Shown in pieces: positions 16,446-25,704 of a DNA stretch of 64,000 nt (its first letter is position 1; every line of letters starts with the position of its first letter). The translations under genes were made by a program, and so were the position numbers. Under the pieces are notes generated by a model that saw only the letters and a program-made list of their open reading frames with translations, did not search any database and was not told the origin of the DNA. Source of the stretch: Pleomorphomonas sp. (GTDB lineage Bacteria > Pseudomonadota > Alphaproteobacteria > Rhizobiales > Pleomorphomonadaceae); contig JARKNW010000011.1 in NCBI GenBank assembly GCA_029976075.1, forward strand, positions 62,001 to 126,000, given 5' to 3'.

Positions 16446-17225
16446 ATGGCAATCAGCCTCAAGTCACTCAAGCGCACGACAGCCGTTCTGCCGCCGCGCT
16501 TCTTGGTTTATGGCCCCCCGGGTTTGGGAAAGACAACATTCGCAAGCGAGTTCCCCAACCCAGTCTACATTCAGGTCGAAGACGGCACGCCTGCCGGGCT
16601 CGAAATCAGCACGTTCGGCCACCTCCAGTCCTTTGCCGAGGTGATGGAAGCGCTCTACGCGCTCGCCAACGAAGAGCATGACTATCAGACTGTCGTCATC
16701 GATAGCATCGACAAGCTGGAGCCGCTCGTGTGGGCTCAGACTTGCGCTGACAACCGATGGGATGACATCGAGAGCCCGGGCTACGGCAAAGGCTACATCG
16801 CCGCTGATGCCGTCTGGCGCGAGTTCTTCACGGTCATTAATTTGCTGCGCAACGCCGGCATGGCGATCGTCCATATCGCTCATTCTGCCATTGATCGTTT
16901 CGACGATCCGCAGACCACTTCCTATTCCCGCTACGACATCCGCATCCACAAACGGGCAATGGCTCTGTTTCAGGATGACTGCGACGCGATCCTGTTCCTG
17001 AACCAAGACGTTACCGTCAAAGAGAAGGATGCGGGCTTCGGCAAGAAGGAAGCCAAGGCCACCGGTGGCGGTAACCGTTTCATCTTCACCGAGGGGCGCC
17101 CGTCGTTCGTGGCGAAGAATCGCTACGGCTTCCCCGAAAAGATCCTCTATCGCCAGGGCGAAGGCTTCGCCGCCATCGCCCCCTATCTTCCCGGTGCCGC
17201 TCCTGCGGCCCAGGCAGCGGAGTAA
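16446..17225 (+). CDS. Phage RecA-like ATPase (Sak4-type/AAA_24)
   Basis: The 259-residue nucleotide-binding protein has Walker A GPPGLGKTTF near residue 25 and a Walker B-like strand TVVIDSIDKLE near 90. The compact RecA-fold layout without extra domains matches phage Sak4-type annealing ATPases. It lies between rusA and a DUF669 gene whose product looks like an SSB, the usual Sak4-SSB pairing. The ATG at 16446 (MAISLKSLKR) has AGGGAGAA upstream. The recombinase role is inferred from family and context. Confidence 0.82.
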   Translation: MAISLKSLKRTTAVLPPRFLVYGPPGLGKTTFASEFPNPVYIQVEDGTPAGLEISTFGHLQSFAEVMEALYALANEEHDYQTVVIDSIDKLEPLVWAQTCADNRWDDIESPGYGKGYIAADAVWREFFTVINLLRNAGMAIVHIAHSAIDRFDDPQTTSYSRYDIRIHKRAMALFQDDCDAILFLNQDVTVKEKDAGFGKKEAKATGGGNRFIFTEGRPSFVAKNRYGFPEKILYRQGEGFAAIAPYLPGAAPAAQAAE

Positions 17226-17231
17226 TCGGCA

Positions 17232-17855
17232 ATGGCTCAGCTTCCCGGAACATTCAATCCTGACGAACACCCGTCAGACGATTTCGATCCAGTGCCCGAC
17301 GGCTGGTACTCTGCCCAGATCATCGACAGCGAGATCATCAATACTCGCGCCGGTGGGCAGATGCTCACGATCTCGGGTGAAATCACCGACGGCGACTTCA
17401 GCGGCCGCCTCTTCTGGGACAACCTCAATATCGTCAATGCGAATGAGGTCGCCCAACGCATCGCCAACCAGCGGCTCGGAAAGTACTGTGCCGCTGTCGG
17501 TCTCGGGCCGATCGACGACACCGAGGATCTTCACAACATCCCCTTCATGGTGAAGCTCGGCATCGAGCCGGGCGAAGGCCAGTACCGCGACAAGAACATC
17601 GTGAAGGACGCGAAGCCCTACGAGAACGCGCCGCAACAGCCGGCCACGCGGGGAAACCGCGCCGCCCCGCAGCGTTCACCTGCCCAGTCTGCGGGGCGCC
17701 AGGAGCAACAGACGATGGCTGCGCGATCTGCGGCACCGGCCCGAGCGGGTAACCAGCAGCGCGCCGCTCAGCAGCAGCGTCCGCAGTCCGGCGGTGCTCG
17801 CCCATGGGGGCAGCGCTCGACCAGCCAGACGCTGGACGACGACATACCGTTCTGA
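17232..17855 (+). CDS. DUF669 protein, probable single-stranded DNA-binding protein
   Basis: In the 207-residue protein the first 125 residues form a beta-rich DUF669 domain (GWYSAQIIDSEI, GGQMLTISGEITDGDFSGR, LFWDNLNI). A low-complexity Gln/Ala/Arg linker and the C-terminus TLDDDIPF follow. That acidic tip is like bacterial SSB, where it recruits partner proteins. Six bases separate it from the upstream ATPase gene. It therefore probably serves as the phage SSB, which the OB-like core alone would not prove. Confidence 0.78.
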   Translation: MAQLPGTFNPDEHPSDDFDPVPDGWYSAQIIDSEIINTRAGGQMLTISGEITDGDFSGRLFWDNLNIVNANEVAQRIANQRLGKYCAAVGLGPIDDTEDLHNIPFMVKLGIEPGEGQYRDKNIVKDAKPYENAPQQPATRGNRAAPQRSPAQSAGRQEQQTMAARSAAPARAGNQQRAAQQQRPQSGGARPWGQRSTSQTLDDDIPF

Positions 17856-17996
17856 CTTAGCCAGGAGGCCGGCGCTCCAGCGCCAACCGTAGGCCGGCCT
17901 CCCACTCCCCAAAACTTCAGCTCTTTCGAGCATCGTTCGGAGGTCCGAGACGATGATTGATCTCGCACGCCATGACAAGGCGGTGGAGGGCGCAAG

Positions 17997-18947
17997 ATGG
18001 TAGCCCTTCCCAAAGCCGCCCGCTTCCCCACGGCGGAAGCGATCTATGCCGCCTATGTCGATGATAACGACGACACCGAGCGCACCTATCTTGGTGCTTC
18101 GGTTCTCGGCGATGAGTGCGAACGCAAGCTTTGGCTGGCGTTCCGCTGGGCTTTCCCGCCCGAACGGTTTGAAGGTCGGATGCTCCGGCTTTTTCAATCC
18201 GGACATCGGGAAGAAGACCGACTGATTGCCGACCTGAAGCGTGTTGGCGTCGTGTTCGACGAACTGCCGGGCGGCGAACAACATGCCGTCCGCTTTGCTG
18301 GCGGGCACGGCGGTGGCCACCTCGACGGCATCATCGTCTCTGGCCTCGTTGAAGCGCCGGCCGCGAAGCACGTCTTCGAGGCGAAGACGCACAACACGAA
18401 GAGCTTCGCCAAGCTGCTGGCGTCCGGTGTGAAGGCTGCGAAGCCCATGCACTACGCCCAGATGCAGACCTACATGCATCTGAAGGGCATCGATCGCGCC
18501 TTCTATGTCGCCGTCGAGAAGGACACCGACAGCATCTACACGGAACGGGTTCACCTCGATCCGGTGGCCGCCGCCGGTCTTCTGGCAAAGGCGTCGCGCA
18601 TCGTCTTCTCGGATCAGGCGCCGGCCAGGATCAGCGAGAAGCCCGACTTCTACCTCTGCCGCTTCTGCGCCTATCCGGATGCCTGCCACGGCTGCGCTTG
18701 GCCGCGCATGAACTGCCGGACATGCCTTCATGCGATGGTGGTCCCGAACGATGGCGAGTGGCGCTGTGGCCGGCACAACAAAGCTCTGTCCCGTGGTGAC
18801 CAAGTCAACGGCTGTGCCAATCACCTTTTCATCCCTGACCTGATCCCTGGCCGGCAGATCGATGCCGACTTGGAGAGGGAAACGGTGACCTATGCGCTGC
18901 GCGACGGCGGCACGTGGGTCGATGGTGCCGAGGGGACGCAGCCATGA
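17997..18947 (+). CDS. PD-(D/E)XK nuclease with C-terminal cysteine cluster
   Basis: The 316-residue protein has a nuclease core with the Asp in GGHLDGII and the Glu-x-Lys in HVFEAKTHN, followed by QMQTYMH, the RecB/Cas4 pattern. The C-terminal third has Cys pairs (CRFC, CHGC, CRTC, CGRH, CANH) that could hold zinc or an iron-sulfur cluster. It is probably the phage exonuclease feeding single strands to the annealing ATPase. GGAGGG precedes the ATG. A 16-codon reading frame at 17953-18003 overlaps the start and may be a leader. Confidence 0.8.
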   Translation: MVALPKAARFPTAEAIYAAYVDDNDDTERTYLGASVLGDECERKLWLAFRWAFPPERFEGRMLRLFQSGHREEDRLIADLKRVGVVFDELPGGEQHAVRFAGGHGGGHLDGIIVSGLVEAPAAKHVFEAKTHNTKSFAKLLASGVKAAKPMHYAQMQTYMHLKGIDRAFYVAVEKDTDSIYTERVHLDPVAAAGLLAKASRIVFSDQAPARISEKPDFYLCRFCAYPDACHGCAWPRMNCRTCLHAMVVPNDGEWRCGRHNKALSRGDQVNGCANHLFIPDLIPGRQIDADLERETVTYALRDGGTWVDGAEGTQP

Positions 18948-19120
18948 AGCAGCGCGTCACCATCTACACGACATACGGCGACCTCGATCCGATCGACTTC
19001 CACAAGTTCGGGACGGCCTGCGACTTCGTCGAGAAGTGCGCCAAGGCTCTCGGAGATGTCTACGACGGGCACAAGATCGACGAGATCGCCGACGAAGAAA
19101 CACAGGAGGAGATCCGTTGA
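18944..19120 (+). CDS. Small hypothetical protein
   Basis: This 58-residue acidic protein (MKQRVTIYTTYGDLDPIDFH...) is not recognised. Its ATG overlaps the TGA of the nuclease gene and its TGA overlaps the TTG of the RNase H-like gene, so it is embedded in a chain of coupled genes and is very likely translated. Confidence 0.65.
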   Translation: MKQRVTIYTTYGDLDPIDFHKFGTACDFVEKCAKALGDVYDGHKIDEIADEETQEEIR

Positions 19121-19641
19121 TCGACCTCCTCACTCTCTTCGTTGACAGTTCTCTGTGTCCGCAATCCTTGGCGGGCGGCTGGGGCGCTTGGGCCATCCGT
19201 GAGGATTGGCGCAAGGGCATCCTGTTCGGCGGTCAGTTCGGGCGCGGCACAAGCCCCCGGTCCTCGAGGGAGGCCGAGCTGTGCGGCATCGCCAATGCTC
19301 TGGCCGCCCTGATGAAGCTGGACTGTCTCGACGACGTTAGCCGCATTCTCGTCCAGTGCGACTGTCTTCAAGCCCTCGAAATGATCGCCGGCAGACTGGA
19401 CCGCGTAACGGTCAGCGATCACCGCGACGGCCACGGCATCAAACCCGGCGGCATGCTGGCGTCAGAGCTCGAGCTTGCAGCACTAGCGGCAATCGAGAAG
19501 GCGGGCAAGCCGCTGCTCGTGCGTCATGTCTACGGGCACCGCAAAGGCGAAAACCGCCAGTGGGTGAACCGCCAGTGCGACACGCTGGCCAAGACACACA
19601 TGCGCCAAGCGCGCGCCTCACGTCGCGAGGTGGCGGCATGA
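19117..19641 (+). CDS. RNase H-like fold protein
   Basis: The 174-residue protein begins with TTG at 19117, with a near-perfect AGGAGGAG ribosome site. RNase H-type acidic positions can be read in order: FVDSS, SREAELCGIANAL, VQCDCLQAL and the closing NRQCDTLAK after a HRKGENRQW segment. It could remove RNA primers or process RNA-DNA hybrids during phage replication. It overlaps its neighbours by 4 bases on both sides. Confidence 0.75.
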   Translation: MIDLLTLFVDSSLCPQSLAGGWGAWAIREDWRKGILFGGQFGRGTSPRSSREAELCGIANALAALMKLDCLDDVSRILVQCDCLQALEMIAGRLDRVTVSDHRDGHGIKPGGMLASELELAALAAIEKAGKPLLVRHVYGHRKGENRQWVNRQCDTLAKTHMRQARASRREVAA

Positions 19642-20636
19642 CGGCCTTTTACAACGAGATCGATCCGTTCGCCGCGGCTTGGCTGCGCGAACTAATCCGA
19701 GCCGGCCACATAGCGCCTGGCGTCGTGGACGAACGAAGCATCGAGGACATCCATCCCCATGAACTCACTGGTTTCAAGCAATGCCATTTCTTCGCCGGGG
19801 TCGGCGTCTGGAGCTACGCCCTCCGGAGAGCCGGTTGGCCCGACGATCGACCCGTCTGGACTGGTTCTTGCCCCTGCCAGCCTTTCAGCGCGGCAGGCAA
19901 AGGCGGTGGGTTTGCTGACGAGCGGCATTTATGGCCCGCCTTCTTCCATCTCATCGGCGAGTGCCGCCCTGATGTCGTCCTTGGTGAGCAGGTTGCAAGC
20001 AAAGACGGCCTCGCTTGGCTCAACCTTGTACAAGCTGACCTGGAAGGAGCGGGCTACACCAGCGGGGCGGTCGATACCTGCGCTGCGGGCTTCGGCGCGC
20101 CGCACATCCGACAGCGACTTTACTGGTTGGCCTACCGCGACAGTTACCAATCACGGTCAGGGCGAAACGCCGGAAGCTCGCTATGCGAAGGGTTTCGGCT
20201 TGAACTTGGCCGACGCAACGCAGCTGAGCGGTTGGCCGACGGCCTTAGCAGCGGACAGCCGCGGCAGGGCCGGCGCGGACCCGCGCAAGGACAAGGAGCT
20301 TCCGAACTGCGTGGTGCTAGCCGGCTGGCCGACAGCGGCCTCGCGGGATTGGAAGGGTGCGACACACGATCAATGGGGGTCGAATGCTCGTCCGCTGAAC
20401 GAGATCGTCGTAGCGAACTTGCGCGCCAATCCTCAGCCGGCCCGACTAACGGTCTCTGGCGAGATGTTGACTGGCTCTTCTGCCGGGATGGGAAGTGGCG
20501 GCCAGTTGAGCCCGGCACACTCCCGCTGGCTCATGGGGCTCCCGCCCGAGTGGGACGACTGCGCGGTTACGGCAATGCAATCAATGCCGAGCAGGCGAAA
20601 GGCTTCATCGAAGCGGTGATGGAGTGCCAGCAATGA
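19638..20636 (+). CDS. C5-cytosine DNA methyltransferase
   Basis: The 332-residue protein has motif [18 protein letters not shown], the catalytic Cys in [17 protein letters not shown], a motif VI variant GEQVAS in place of [14 protein letters not shown], and the C-terminal [15 protein letters not shown]. It is therefore a 5-methylcytosine methyltransferase, probably protecting phage DNA from host restriction. No cognate endonuclease is seen. Residues from about 40 onward share the DNA with a second protein in another frame (19759-20619); the target-recognition region is exactly the dual-coded part. Both ends overlap neighbours by the ATGA type. Confidence 0.9.
   Translation: MTAFYNEIDPFAAAWLRELIRAGHIAPGVVDERSIEDIHPHELTGFKQCHFFAGVGVWSYALRRAGWPDDRPVWTGSCPCQPFSAAGKGGGFADERHLWPAFFHLIGECRPDVVLGEQVASKDGLAWLNLVQADLEGAGYTSGAVDTCAAGFGAPHIRQRLYWLAYRDSYQSRSGRNAGSSLCEGFRLELGRRNAAERLADGLSSGQPRQGRRGPAQGQGASELRGASRLADSGLAGLEGCDTRSMGVECSSAERDRRSELARQSSAGPTNGLWRDVDWLFCRDGKWRPVEPGTLPLAHGAPARVGRLRGYGNAINAEQAKGFIEAVMECQQ
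19759..20619 (+). CDS. Overlapping-frame protein with GWPT repeats
   Basis: This 286-residue protein is encoded in the +2 frame inside the methyltransferase gene. It contains [54 protein letters not shown], three GWPTA segments, RDWKG, and [18 protein letters not shown]. From memory these recur in many separately annotated phage hypothetical proteins, so I regard this as a genuine gene and not a shadow. The function is unknown. The ATG at 19759 has GAGGA upstream. Position and overlap suggest a link to the methyltransferase. Confidence 0.7.
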   Translation: MNSLVSSNAISSPGSASGATPSGEPVGPTIDPSGLVLAPASLSARQAKAVGLLTSGIYGPPSSISSASAALMSSLVSRLQAKTASLGSTLYKLTWKERATPAGRSIPALRASARRTSDSDFTGWPTATVTNHGQGETPEARYAKGFGLNLADATQLSGWPTALAADSRGRAGADPRKDKELPNCVVLAGWPTAASRDWKGATHDQWGSNARPLNEIVVANLRANPQPARLTVSGEMLTGSSAGMGSGGQLSPAHSRWLMGLPPEWDDCAVTAMQSMPSRRKASSKR

Positions 20637-22264
20637 CGCTCCAGCTCCGCCCTTATCAACGCGGCTCGCTCGATACCCTGTATAGCTTCTGGTCGGATGG
20701 TGGCGGCAATCCGCTCATCGTGCTTCCGACGGGCGCCGGCAAGTCGCTGGTGATTGCAACGCTGGTTCGTGAGCTGCTGGCGCAATGGCCGTCGCTGCGG
20801 ATCGGCGTCATCACCCACGTCAAGGAGCTGATCGGCCAGAACGCGCAAGAGATGCTCGGCATCTGGCCACAGGCGCCTATTGGCATCTACTCGGCCGGGC
20901 TCGGCCGGCGTGACCGGCACTCTCGCGTTTTGTTCATGGGCATCCAGAGCGTTCACAACAAGACGGCCGAACTTGGCGTCTTCGACGTGATCATCGTTGA
21001 CGAGGCGCACCTTATCCCGCGTTCAGCTTCGACGATGTACGGGCGTTTCTTCTCAGCGCTGCGGGAAGTGACGTCAGACATGCGCATTGTCGGCCTGACC
21101 GCGACGCCTTACCGGCTCGATAGTGGCCGGCTGGATCGAGGCAAGGATAGGCTTTTCGACGAGATCATCTATGACGCCAATGTCCGCGACCTGATCGAGG
21201 AGGGCTATCTCTCAAAGCTGATCAGCAAGGCTACCGCGACCCGTATCGACATATCCGGTGTCCACATCCGCGCCGGCGAGTTCAAGGCTGACGAACTTCA
21301 GGCAGCGGCAAACCGGCCATCGGTGGTGGTCGAAGCCTGCCGAGAAATCATCGAGTATGGAAAGGATCGGCGTGGCTGGCTGGCATTCTGCACCGGCGTC
21401 GAGCACGCGATAGATGTTCGGGATTGCTTTCGCGAGAACGGCATCAGTTGCGAGACGGTGACCGGCGACACGCCCTCGAAAGAGCGGGACCAGATCATCG
21501 CTGCGTACAAAGCCCAGCGTATCCGCTGCCTCACTTCGGTCGGTGTGCTGACGACGGGCTTCAATGCGCCCCACGTCGACCTGATTGCACTGCTCCGGCC
21601 AACGCTTTCGACGGGGCTCTATGTCCAGATGGTTGGCCGAGGCTTCCGCCTTGCGGCGGGCAAAGAGAACTGCCTTGTGCTGGACTTCGCCGGCAACGTC
21701 ACACGACACGGTCCCATTGATGCGCCGAAGCCGAAGAAGGAACCGGGCGGCGGTGACGGAGATGGCAAGGCCAAGCCTGACGACGTGCGCGCCAAGGTCT
21801 GCCCCGAGTGCCAGGAGCAAGTCGCGCTCGCAACCCGCTACTGTCCGGTCTGCGGGTTCGAGTGGCCCCGCGAGGAGGCTGCCCACGCCGCCCACGCCGA
21901 AGACGTTGCCATCATGTCGGATGAGCAGAAGGCCCCGAAGTGGCTGGAGGTCACGGATCTCCGCTTCTCGCCGTACGACAAGCCAGGCGCTCCGACCTCT
22001 CTCCTCGTCGAGTACCAGTGCGGACCGGCCACCTATCGCGAGTGGTGGGCGTTCCAGCATCGCGGTTTCGCCCGCGACAAAGCTTGCATGATCTGGCGCC
22101 GGCTCGATGGTCGGGCTCCGTTCCCGCGCACCGTCGCCGAAGCCATCGAGCGCACCGGCGAACTGTCGCCCATCACCCACATCCGAGTGAGCAAAAACGG
22201 CAAGAACTTCGATGTCGTGGGCCGTCTTATCGGTCTGACCGAACGGAAGGAAGCAGCAGAATGA
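20633..22264 (+). CDS. SF2 DEAD/DEAH-box helicase
   Basis: The 543-residue protein starts LRPYQRGSLD, with Walker A LPTGAGKS, motif II VDEAHLIP, motif III GLTATP, and in the second RecA domain TTGFNAPHVD and QMVGRGFR. After the helicase core comes a zinc ribbon (CPECQEQ...CPVCGFEW, about residues 385-410) and a C-terminal domain. It is probably a replication or recombination helicase of the phage. The start at 20633 overlaps the methyltransferase TGA. Confidence 0.9.
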   Translation: MTLQLRPYQRGSLDTLYSFWSDGGGNPLIVLPTGAGKSLVIATLVRELLAQWPSLRIGVITHVKELIGQNAQEMLGIWPQAPIGIYSAGLGRRDRHSRVLFMGIQSVHNKTAELGVFDVIIVDEAHLIPRSASTMYGRFFSALREVTSDMRIVGLTATPYRLDSGRLDRGKDRLFDEIIYDANVRDLIEEGYLSKLISKATATRIDISGVHIRAGEFKADELQAAANRPSVVVEACREIIEYGKDRRGWLAFCTGVEHAIDVRDCFRENGISCETVTGDTPSKERDQIIAAYKAQRIRCLTSVGVLTTGFNAPHVDLIALLRPTLSTGLYVQMVGRGFRLAAGKENCLVLDFAGNVTRHGPIDAPKPKKEPGGGDGDGKAKPDDVRAKVCPECQEQVALATRYCPVCGFEWPREEAAHAAHAEDVAIMSDEQKAPKWLEVTDLRFSPYDKPGAPTSLLVEYQCGPATYREWWAFQHRGFARDKACMIWRRLDGRAPFPRTVAEAIERTGELSPITHIRVSKNGKNFDVVGRLIGLTERKEAAE

Positions 22265-22764
22265 CCAAGAGCAAATCGGTAGTTGAGGCTTGGGAACGCC
22301 ACAAGACGACCGATACGATGAGCATTATCCGGAGCCACCTCCGGAACCCGGAAATGGTGGACACTGCTCTTGGAGCGGTTTTTACCGCTGGGTATTTCGC
22401 AGCGGGTGTCGAGGCATCGGCGCGAGATTACGCCGCCCCATTCAACGGCTCCGAGCTGTTTGAGCTCGTGTTCAACGTCTTTGATGGCGATGTCCCCGAC
22501 GATCTGACGGAAGCGAGGATCGATGACTTGGCGCGTGTTATCGTTAGAGCATTTCCACAAATTGATGGCGCTAGGTCGGTGGCGTGGGCGTGCAGCAGAT
22601 GGCAAGCCGAAGTCGCCATACGTCCCTTGCAGAACATTCACCGGCGGGCACTCGACACCACTTGGCGACAGGTGGTCAGGCACTTTGGCGGCGACCCTGA
22701 GAAGCTACTAGGGCCGAGTCATGATGAGCTCGTAGCCGCGAGCACGGCGGCAAGACATGAATGA
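22261..22764 (+). CDS. Hypothetical prophage protein
   Basis: This 167-residue, mainly helical protein (MTKSKSVVEAWERHKTTDTM...) is not recognised. It begins by ATGA overlap with the helicase and ends by overlap with the next gene. Its place between helicase and primase suggests an accessory role in replication, but nothing in the sequence shows an activity. Confidence 0.65.
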   Translation: MTKSKSVVEAWERHKTTDTMSIIRSHLRNPEMVDTALGAVFTAGYFAAGVEASARDYAAPFNGSELFELVFNVFDGDVPDDLTEARIDDLARVIVRAFPQIDGARSVAWACSRWQAEVAIRPLQNIHRRALDTTWRQVVRHFGGDPEKLLGPSHDELVAASTAARHE

Positions 22765-23129
22765 TCGCCGCTCGAGAACTAAATCCCGCGCCGCTGTCCG
22801 GTGGCCCGTGCTTCTGCTGCCGGCGGCGTGACGACGGCGCAGCTTTCACCTGTAAGCCCGGCTATTTCGAACGCCGCCCGCTCGTCTGGTGGAGCTGCGA
22901 CGATCACATTCACCTCGCACGCAAGGCGTTCCTGATGCCCCGGAAAGAGCTCGATCAAGCAGAGCAGGAAGCGTTGAAGGATGCCGGCGACGCTGCCGGT
23001 TCGTACCTCGATTATATTGGCGAAACCGATCTGGCGAAGCTCGGGGCAGTGGAGTGGGTCACGTTCCTGCGCAAGATCATCGACGAGTTCGGCAGATCAC
23101 TCGCTGACAGATTGGACAAGGCCCCCTGA
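22761..23129 (+). CDS. Hypothetical protein with Cys-rich N-terminus
   Basis: The 122-residue protein has an N-terminal CFCCRRRDD...CKPGYF...CDDH pattern that could bind zinc and a helical C-terminal half. It may belong to the phage DUF6511 group, from memory and with low certainty. It overlaps the upstream gene by 4 bases and the primase start by one (TGATG), so it is coupled to the replication operon. Confidence 0.62.
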   Translation: MIAARELNPAPLSGGPCFCCRRRDDGAAFTCKPGYFERRPLVWWSCDDHIHLARKAFLMPRKELDQAEQEALKDAGDAAGSYLDYIGETDLAKLGAVEWVTFLRKIIDEFGRSLADRLDKAP

Positions 23130-25291
23130 TGGCAAAGCTCGGCTTCACTTTCGACCCTGCCGCTCACGCCGAGCCGAGCGCGCGGGAGACCAATCTCGCC
23201 GTTGCTCTGGGGCTTGCCGAGGCTGGCATTTCTGTTTTCCCGGCGCGTGTCACGAAGGGAGCCAACAAGTGGGACAAGACCCCACTCGTTGAGTGGCGGA
23301 AGGCGGCGACATCCGACCCGGCCATAGTGCGGCGCTGGTGGATGCAGTTCCCGGACGCTCTGCCCGGTATCGAGTTGGCGATGGCCGAGCTCGTCGTCAT
23401 TGATGCTGACCGCCACGGCGGCCCGGATGGCGTCGCGGCGCTCAAGGATCTCGTTGAGGCAAACGGCGGCATGCCTGACGGGCCAGTAGTGGAGACAGCC
23501 GGCGGTGGCCTTCACTACATTTTCCGCAACCTGTCTCAAGAGCCATTAGGGAATGCCAAGGGCAGTCTTCCGGACGGGATCGATGTGCGCGGCGCCGGTG
23601 GCTGGATCGTCGCGCCCGGCTCCGTACGCGCCGACGGATCGGTATATGGGGCGCTGGACGGTAGGCCCTCCCTGATGGAGGCGATCGAGGCCGACAGTGT
23701 TCCATCGGTCCCGAGCTGGATGGTCGACATCATCAAGACGCCGAAGGCGCGCGAAGTTGAGATGCCGGCGGCGCCGTCCGTCGCGGCTACGTCTCGGCCC
23801 GCCAGCTCGGGGCAAGAGCGAGCCTATGCAGAGGCAGCGCTTGAAGACGAATGCGCGGCCGTGGCGGGGTCATATCCAGGGACGCGCAACGACGCTCTGA
23901 ACCGTGCCGCGCTAAAGCTGGGGCATCAGGTGGCGGCCGGCCGGCTTGGCCGTCACGAGGTCACCCAGGCGCTTGTTGCCGCTGCCCAGGCAAGCGGGCT
24001 CGCCAAGGATGACGGTATGCCGTCGGTACTGAAGACCATCGCCAGCGGCATCAATGCCGGCATGCGCGAACCGGCCCCGCCGCTCGAAGATAGTGCCGAC
24101 CGTGATGAGGCGGTGGGCGCCGCCAGTTCTGCAGCGCTGATGAGGGAGCGGATTGACCCGAACACTGGCGAGATCATCAGCGAACCGCATCCTGCTCCCA
24201 AAGATCCAACGCTTAAGGCGCTGCCACAGATTATCCCTGCGGATCTTCAGGGCCAGCCAGTGCCGGCTCGCCGGTGGATGGTCGATGATCTTGTTCCGGA
24301 GGGAACAGTGACCAGCCTTAATGGCGACGGCGGAACGGGAAAGTCGCTTTTGGCGCTTCAGCTAGTTGTTGCCGCATCGGTCGGCGGCGTGTGGCTGGGA
24401 AGTCGGGTACCGCGTTGCCGGGCGCTGTTCGTCACAGCCGAGGATGACGCCGATGAATGCCACCGCCGTCTCTGGGCGATCACTCGCGCCGAAAAGATGG
24501 AGCTATCGGATCTCAACAATCTCCGCGTTTCTTCGCTCGTCGAGGAGCCGGACGCGGTGTTGGCAGCGCCGGAGCCGAGAACCCGCCGGCTTCAGCCAAC
24601 AGTTCTATGGGGCGCGCTTGAACGCTTCGTTGCAGAGTGGCAACCAAAGCTCGTGGTTCTCGACACGCTGGCGGATCTCTTCGGCGGCGATGAGATCGAC
24701 CGAGCGCAGTCCCGAGCCTTCATCGGCATGCTGCGGCGTCTCTGCGTTCAACGTGAGCTGACCATCGTTCTGCTCGCGCACCCGTCGGTGTCGGGCATGT
24801 CGAGCGGTAGCGGCTCCTCGGGTTCGACGGCCTGGAACAACTCGGTTCGGTCGCGGCTCTATTTGCGGCGCGCGATCGGCGGCGATGGCATTGAAGACGA
24901 TCCGGATCTTCGTGTGCTGACGACCAAGAAGGCGAACTATGGGCCTATCGGTGCCGAGATCAAAATGCGGTGGGTTGAGGGGCGATTTATCGCCGAAAAC
25001 GTCGATGAGCCGCAACAGGATCCCAGCGCGGCCAAGGCACGCGTTGACGCACTGTTCCTGAAGATGCTCGACGATTACGAGGCAGAAGGGCGCTTTGTTG
25101 GATCAGCAAGATCGGCGAACTATGCGCCAACGGTGTTCTCGTCCGATGCGAGAGCAAGAGGCGTTGATCGCCGCGGCTTCGAAGGGGCAATGAATCGATT
25201 GTTCGCTGAGAAGCGGATCCGAAACGTCGAGTACGGCCCCCCAAGTAAACAGAGAATGCGGCTTACCAGGTCGAGACAAGAAGACGTGTAG
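23129..25291 (+). CDS. Bifunctional primase-polymerase fused to RepA-like ATPase
   Basis: In the 720-residue protein the N-terminal PrimPol domain (about 20-200) has PGIELAMAELVVIDADRHGG with the metal-binding Asp pair and ETAGGGLHYIF. A helical linker follows, then a RecA/RepA-type ATPase (about 375-620) with Walker A NGDGGTGKS, LFVTAEDD and LVVLDTLADLF, and a small winged C-terminal part. It is probably the phage replication initiator, priming DNA and loading or acting as a hexameric helicase. It ends the coupled rightward operon; an AT-rich cargo region follows. Confidence 0.9.
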   Translation: MAKLGFTFDPAAHAEPSARETNLAVALGLAEAGISVFPARVTKGANKWDKTPLVEWRKAATSDPAIVRRWWMQFPDALPGIELAMAELVVIDADRHGGPDGVAALKDLVEANGGMPDGPVVETAGGGLHYIFRNLSQEPLGNAKGSLPDGIDVRGAGGWIVAPGSVRADGSVYGALDGRPSLMEAIEADSVPSVPSWMVDIIKTPKAREVEMPAAPSVAATSRPASSGQERAYAEAALEDECAAVAGSYPGTRNDALNRAALKLGHQVAAGRLGRHEVTQALVAAAQASGLAKDDGMPSVLKTIASGINAGMREPAPPLEDSADRDEAVGAASSAALMRERIDPNTGEIISEPHPAPKDPTLKALPQIIPADLQGQPVPARRWMVDDLVPEGTVTSLNGDGGTGKSLLALQLVVAASVGGVWLGSRVPRCRALFVTAEDDADECHRRLWAITRAEKMELSDLNNLRVSSLVEEPDAVLAAPEPRTRRLQPTVLWGALERFVAEWQPKLVVLDTLADLFGGDEIDRAQSRAFIGMLRRLCVQRELTIVLLAHPSVSGMSSGSGSSGSTAWNNSVRSRLYLRRAIGGDGIEDDPDLRVLTTKKANYGPIGAEIKMRWVEGRFIAENVDEPQQDPSAAKARVDALFLKMLDDYEAEGRFVGSARSANYAPTVFSSDARARGVDRRGFEGAMNRLFAEKRIRNVEYGPPSKQRMRLTRSRQEDV

Positions 25292-25704
25292 CGTACCCGA
25301 GGCGTGCCTGCGAATAATACGAAGCCTAGACCGACTGGTATCCGCCGTTGCAGAAATACTGTGGACGCATGCGTGACGAGGAAGCCGCGCAATAGCGAAA
25401 AGAACTTCAAGTCACCGCGCAAATCACAGAGGCAACGTCCGTGTATTGACATAATAACTTTCACGATAAAGAAATGCTAAGAATAAAGTAATAGAGAACT
25501 AAGCCTGCTGTACTTCGGCAGACAATCTTCGAGAACATAAGTAGAAATATCACAACCAAAGGTGTTGACTTCCCCCCTACTAGCGGTGGAAATATTCACT
25601 TATCTCACGATCTGTTCCGTCACGTGGGTGTTTCCGCAGGGATGCCACAGCATGTCCGGTTATAAAAAGAAACTCATTGAAGCCGCAAAAGCCAACAAGC
25701 TTAA
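25292..25704. other. AT-rich junction before NACHT fragment
   Basis: No intact gene is seen. A short frame at 25651-25713 (MSGYKKKLIEAAKANK..) has a start codon but ends after 20 residues, in a different frame from the NACHT fragment that follows. It could be the N-terminal stub of the same gene after an internal deletion. A TTGACA at 25447-25452 could be a -35 element, but I see no convincing -10. Confidence 0.4.
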
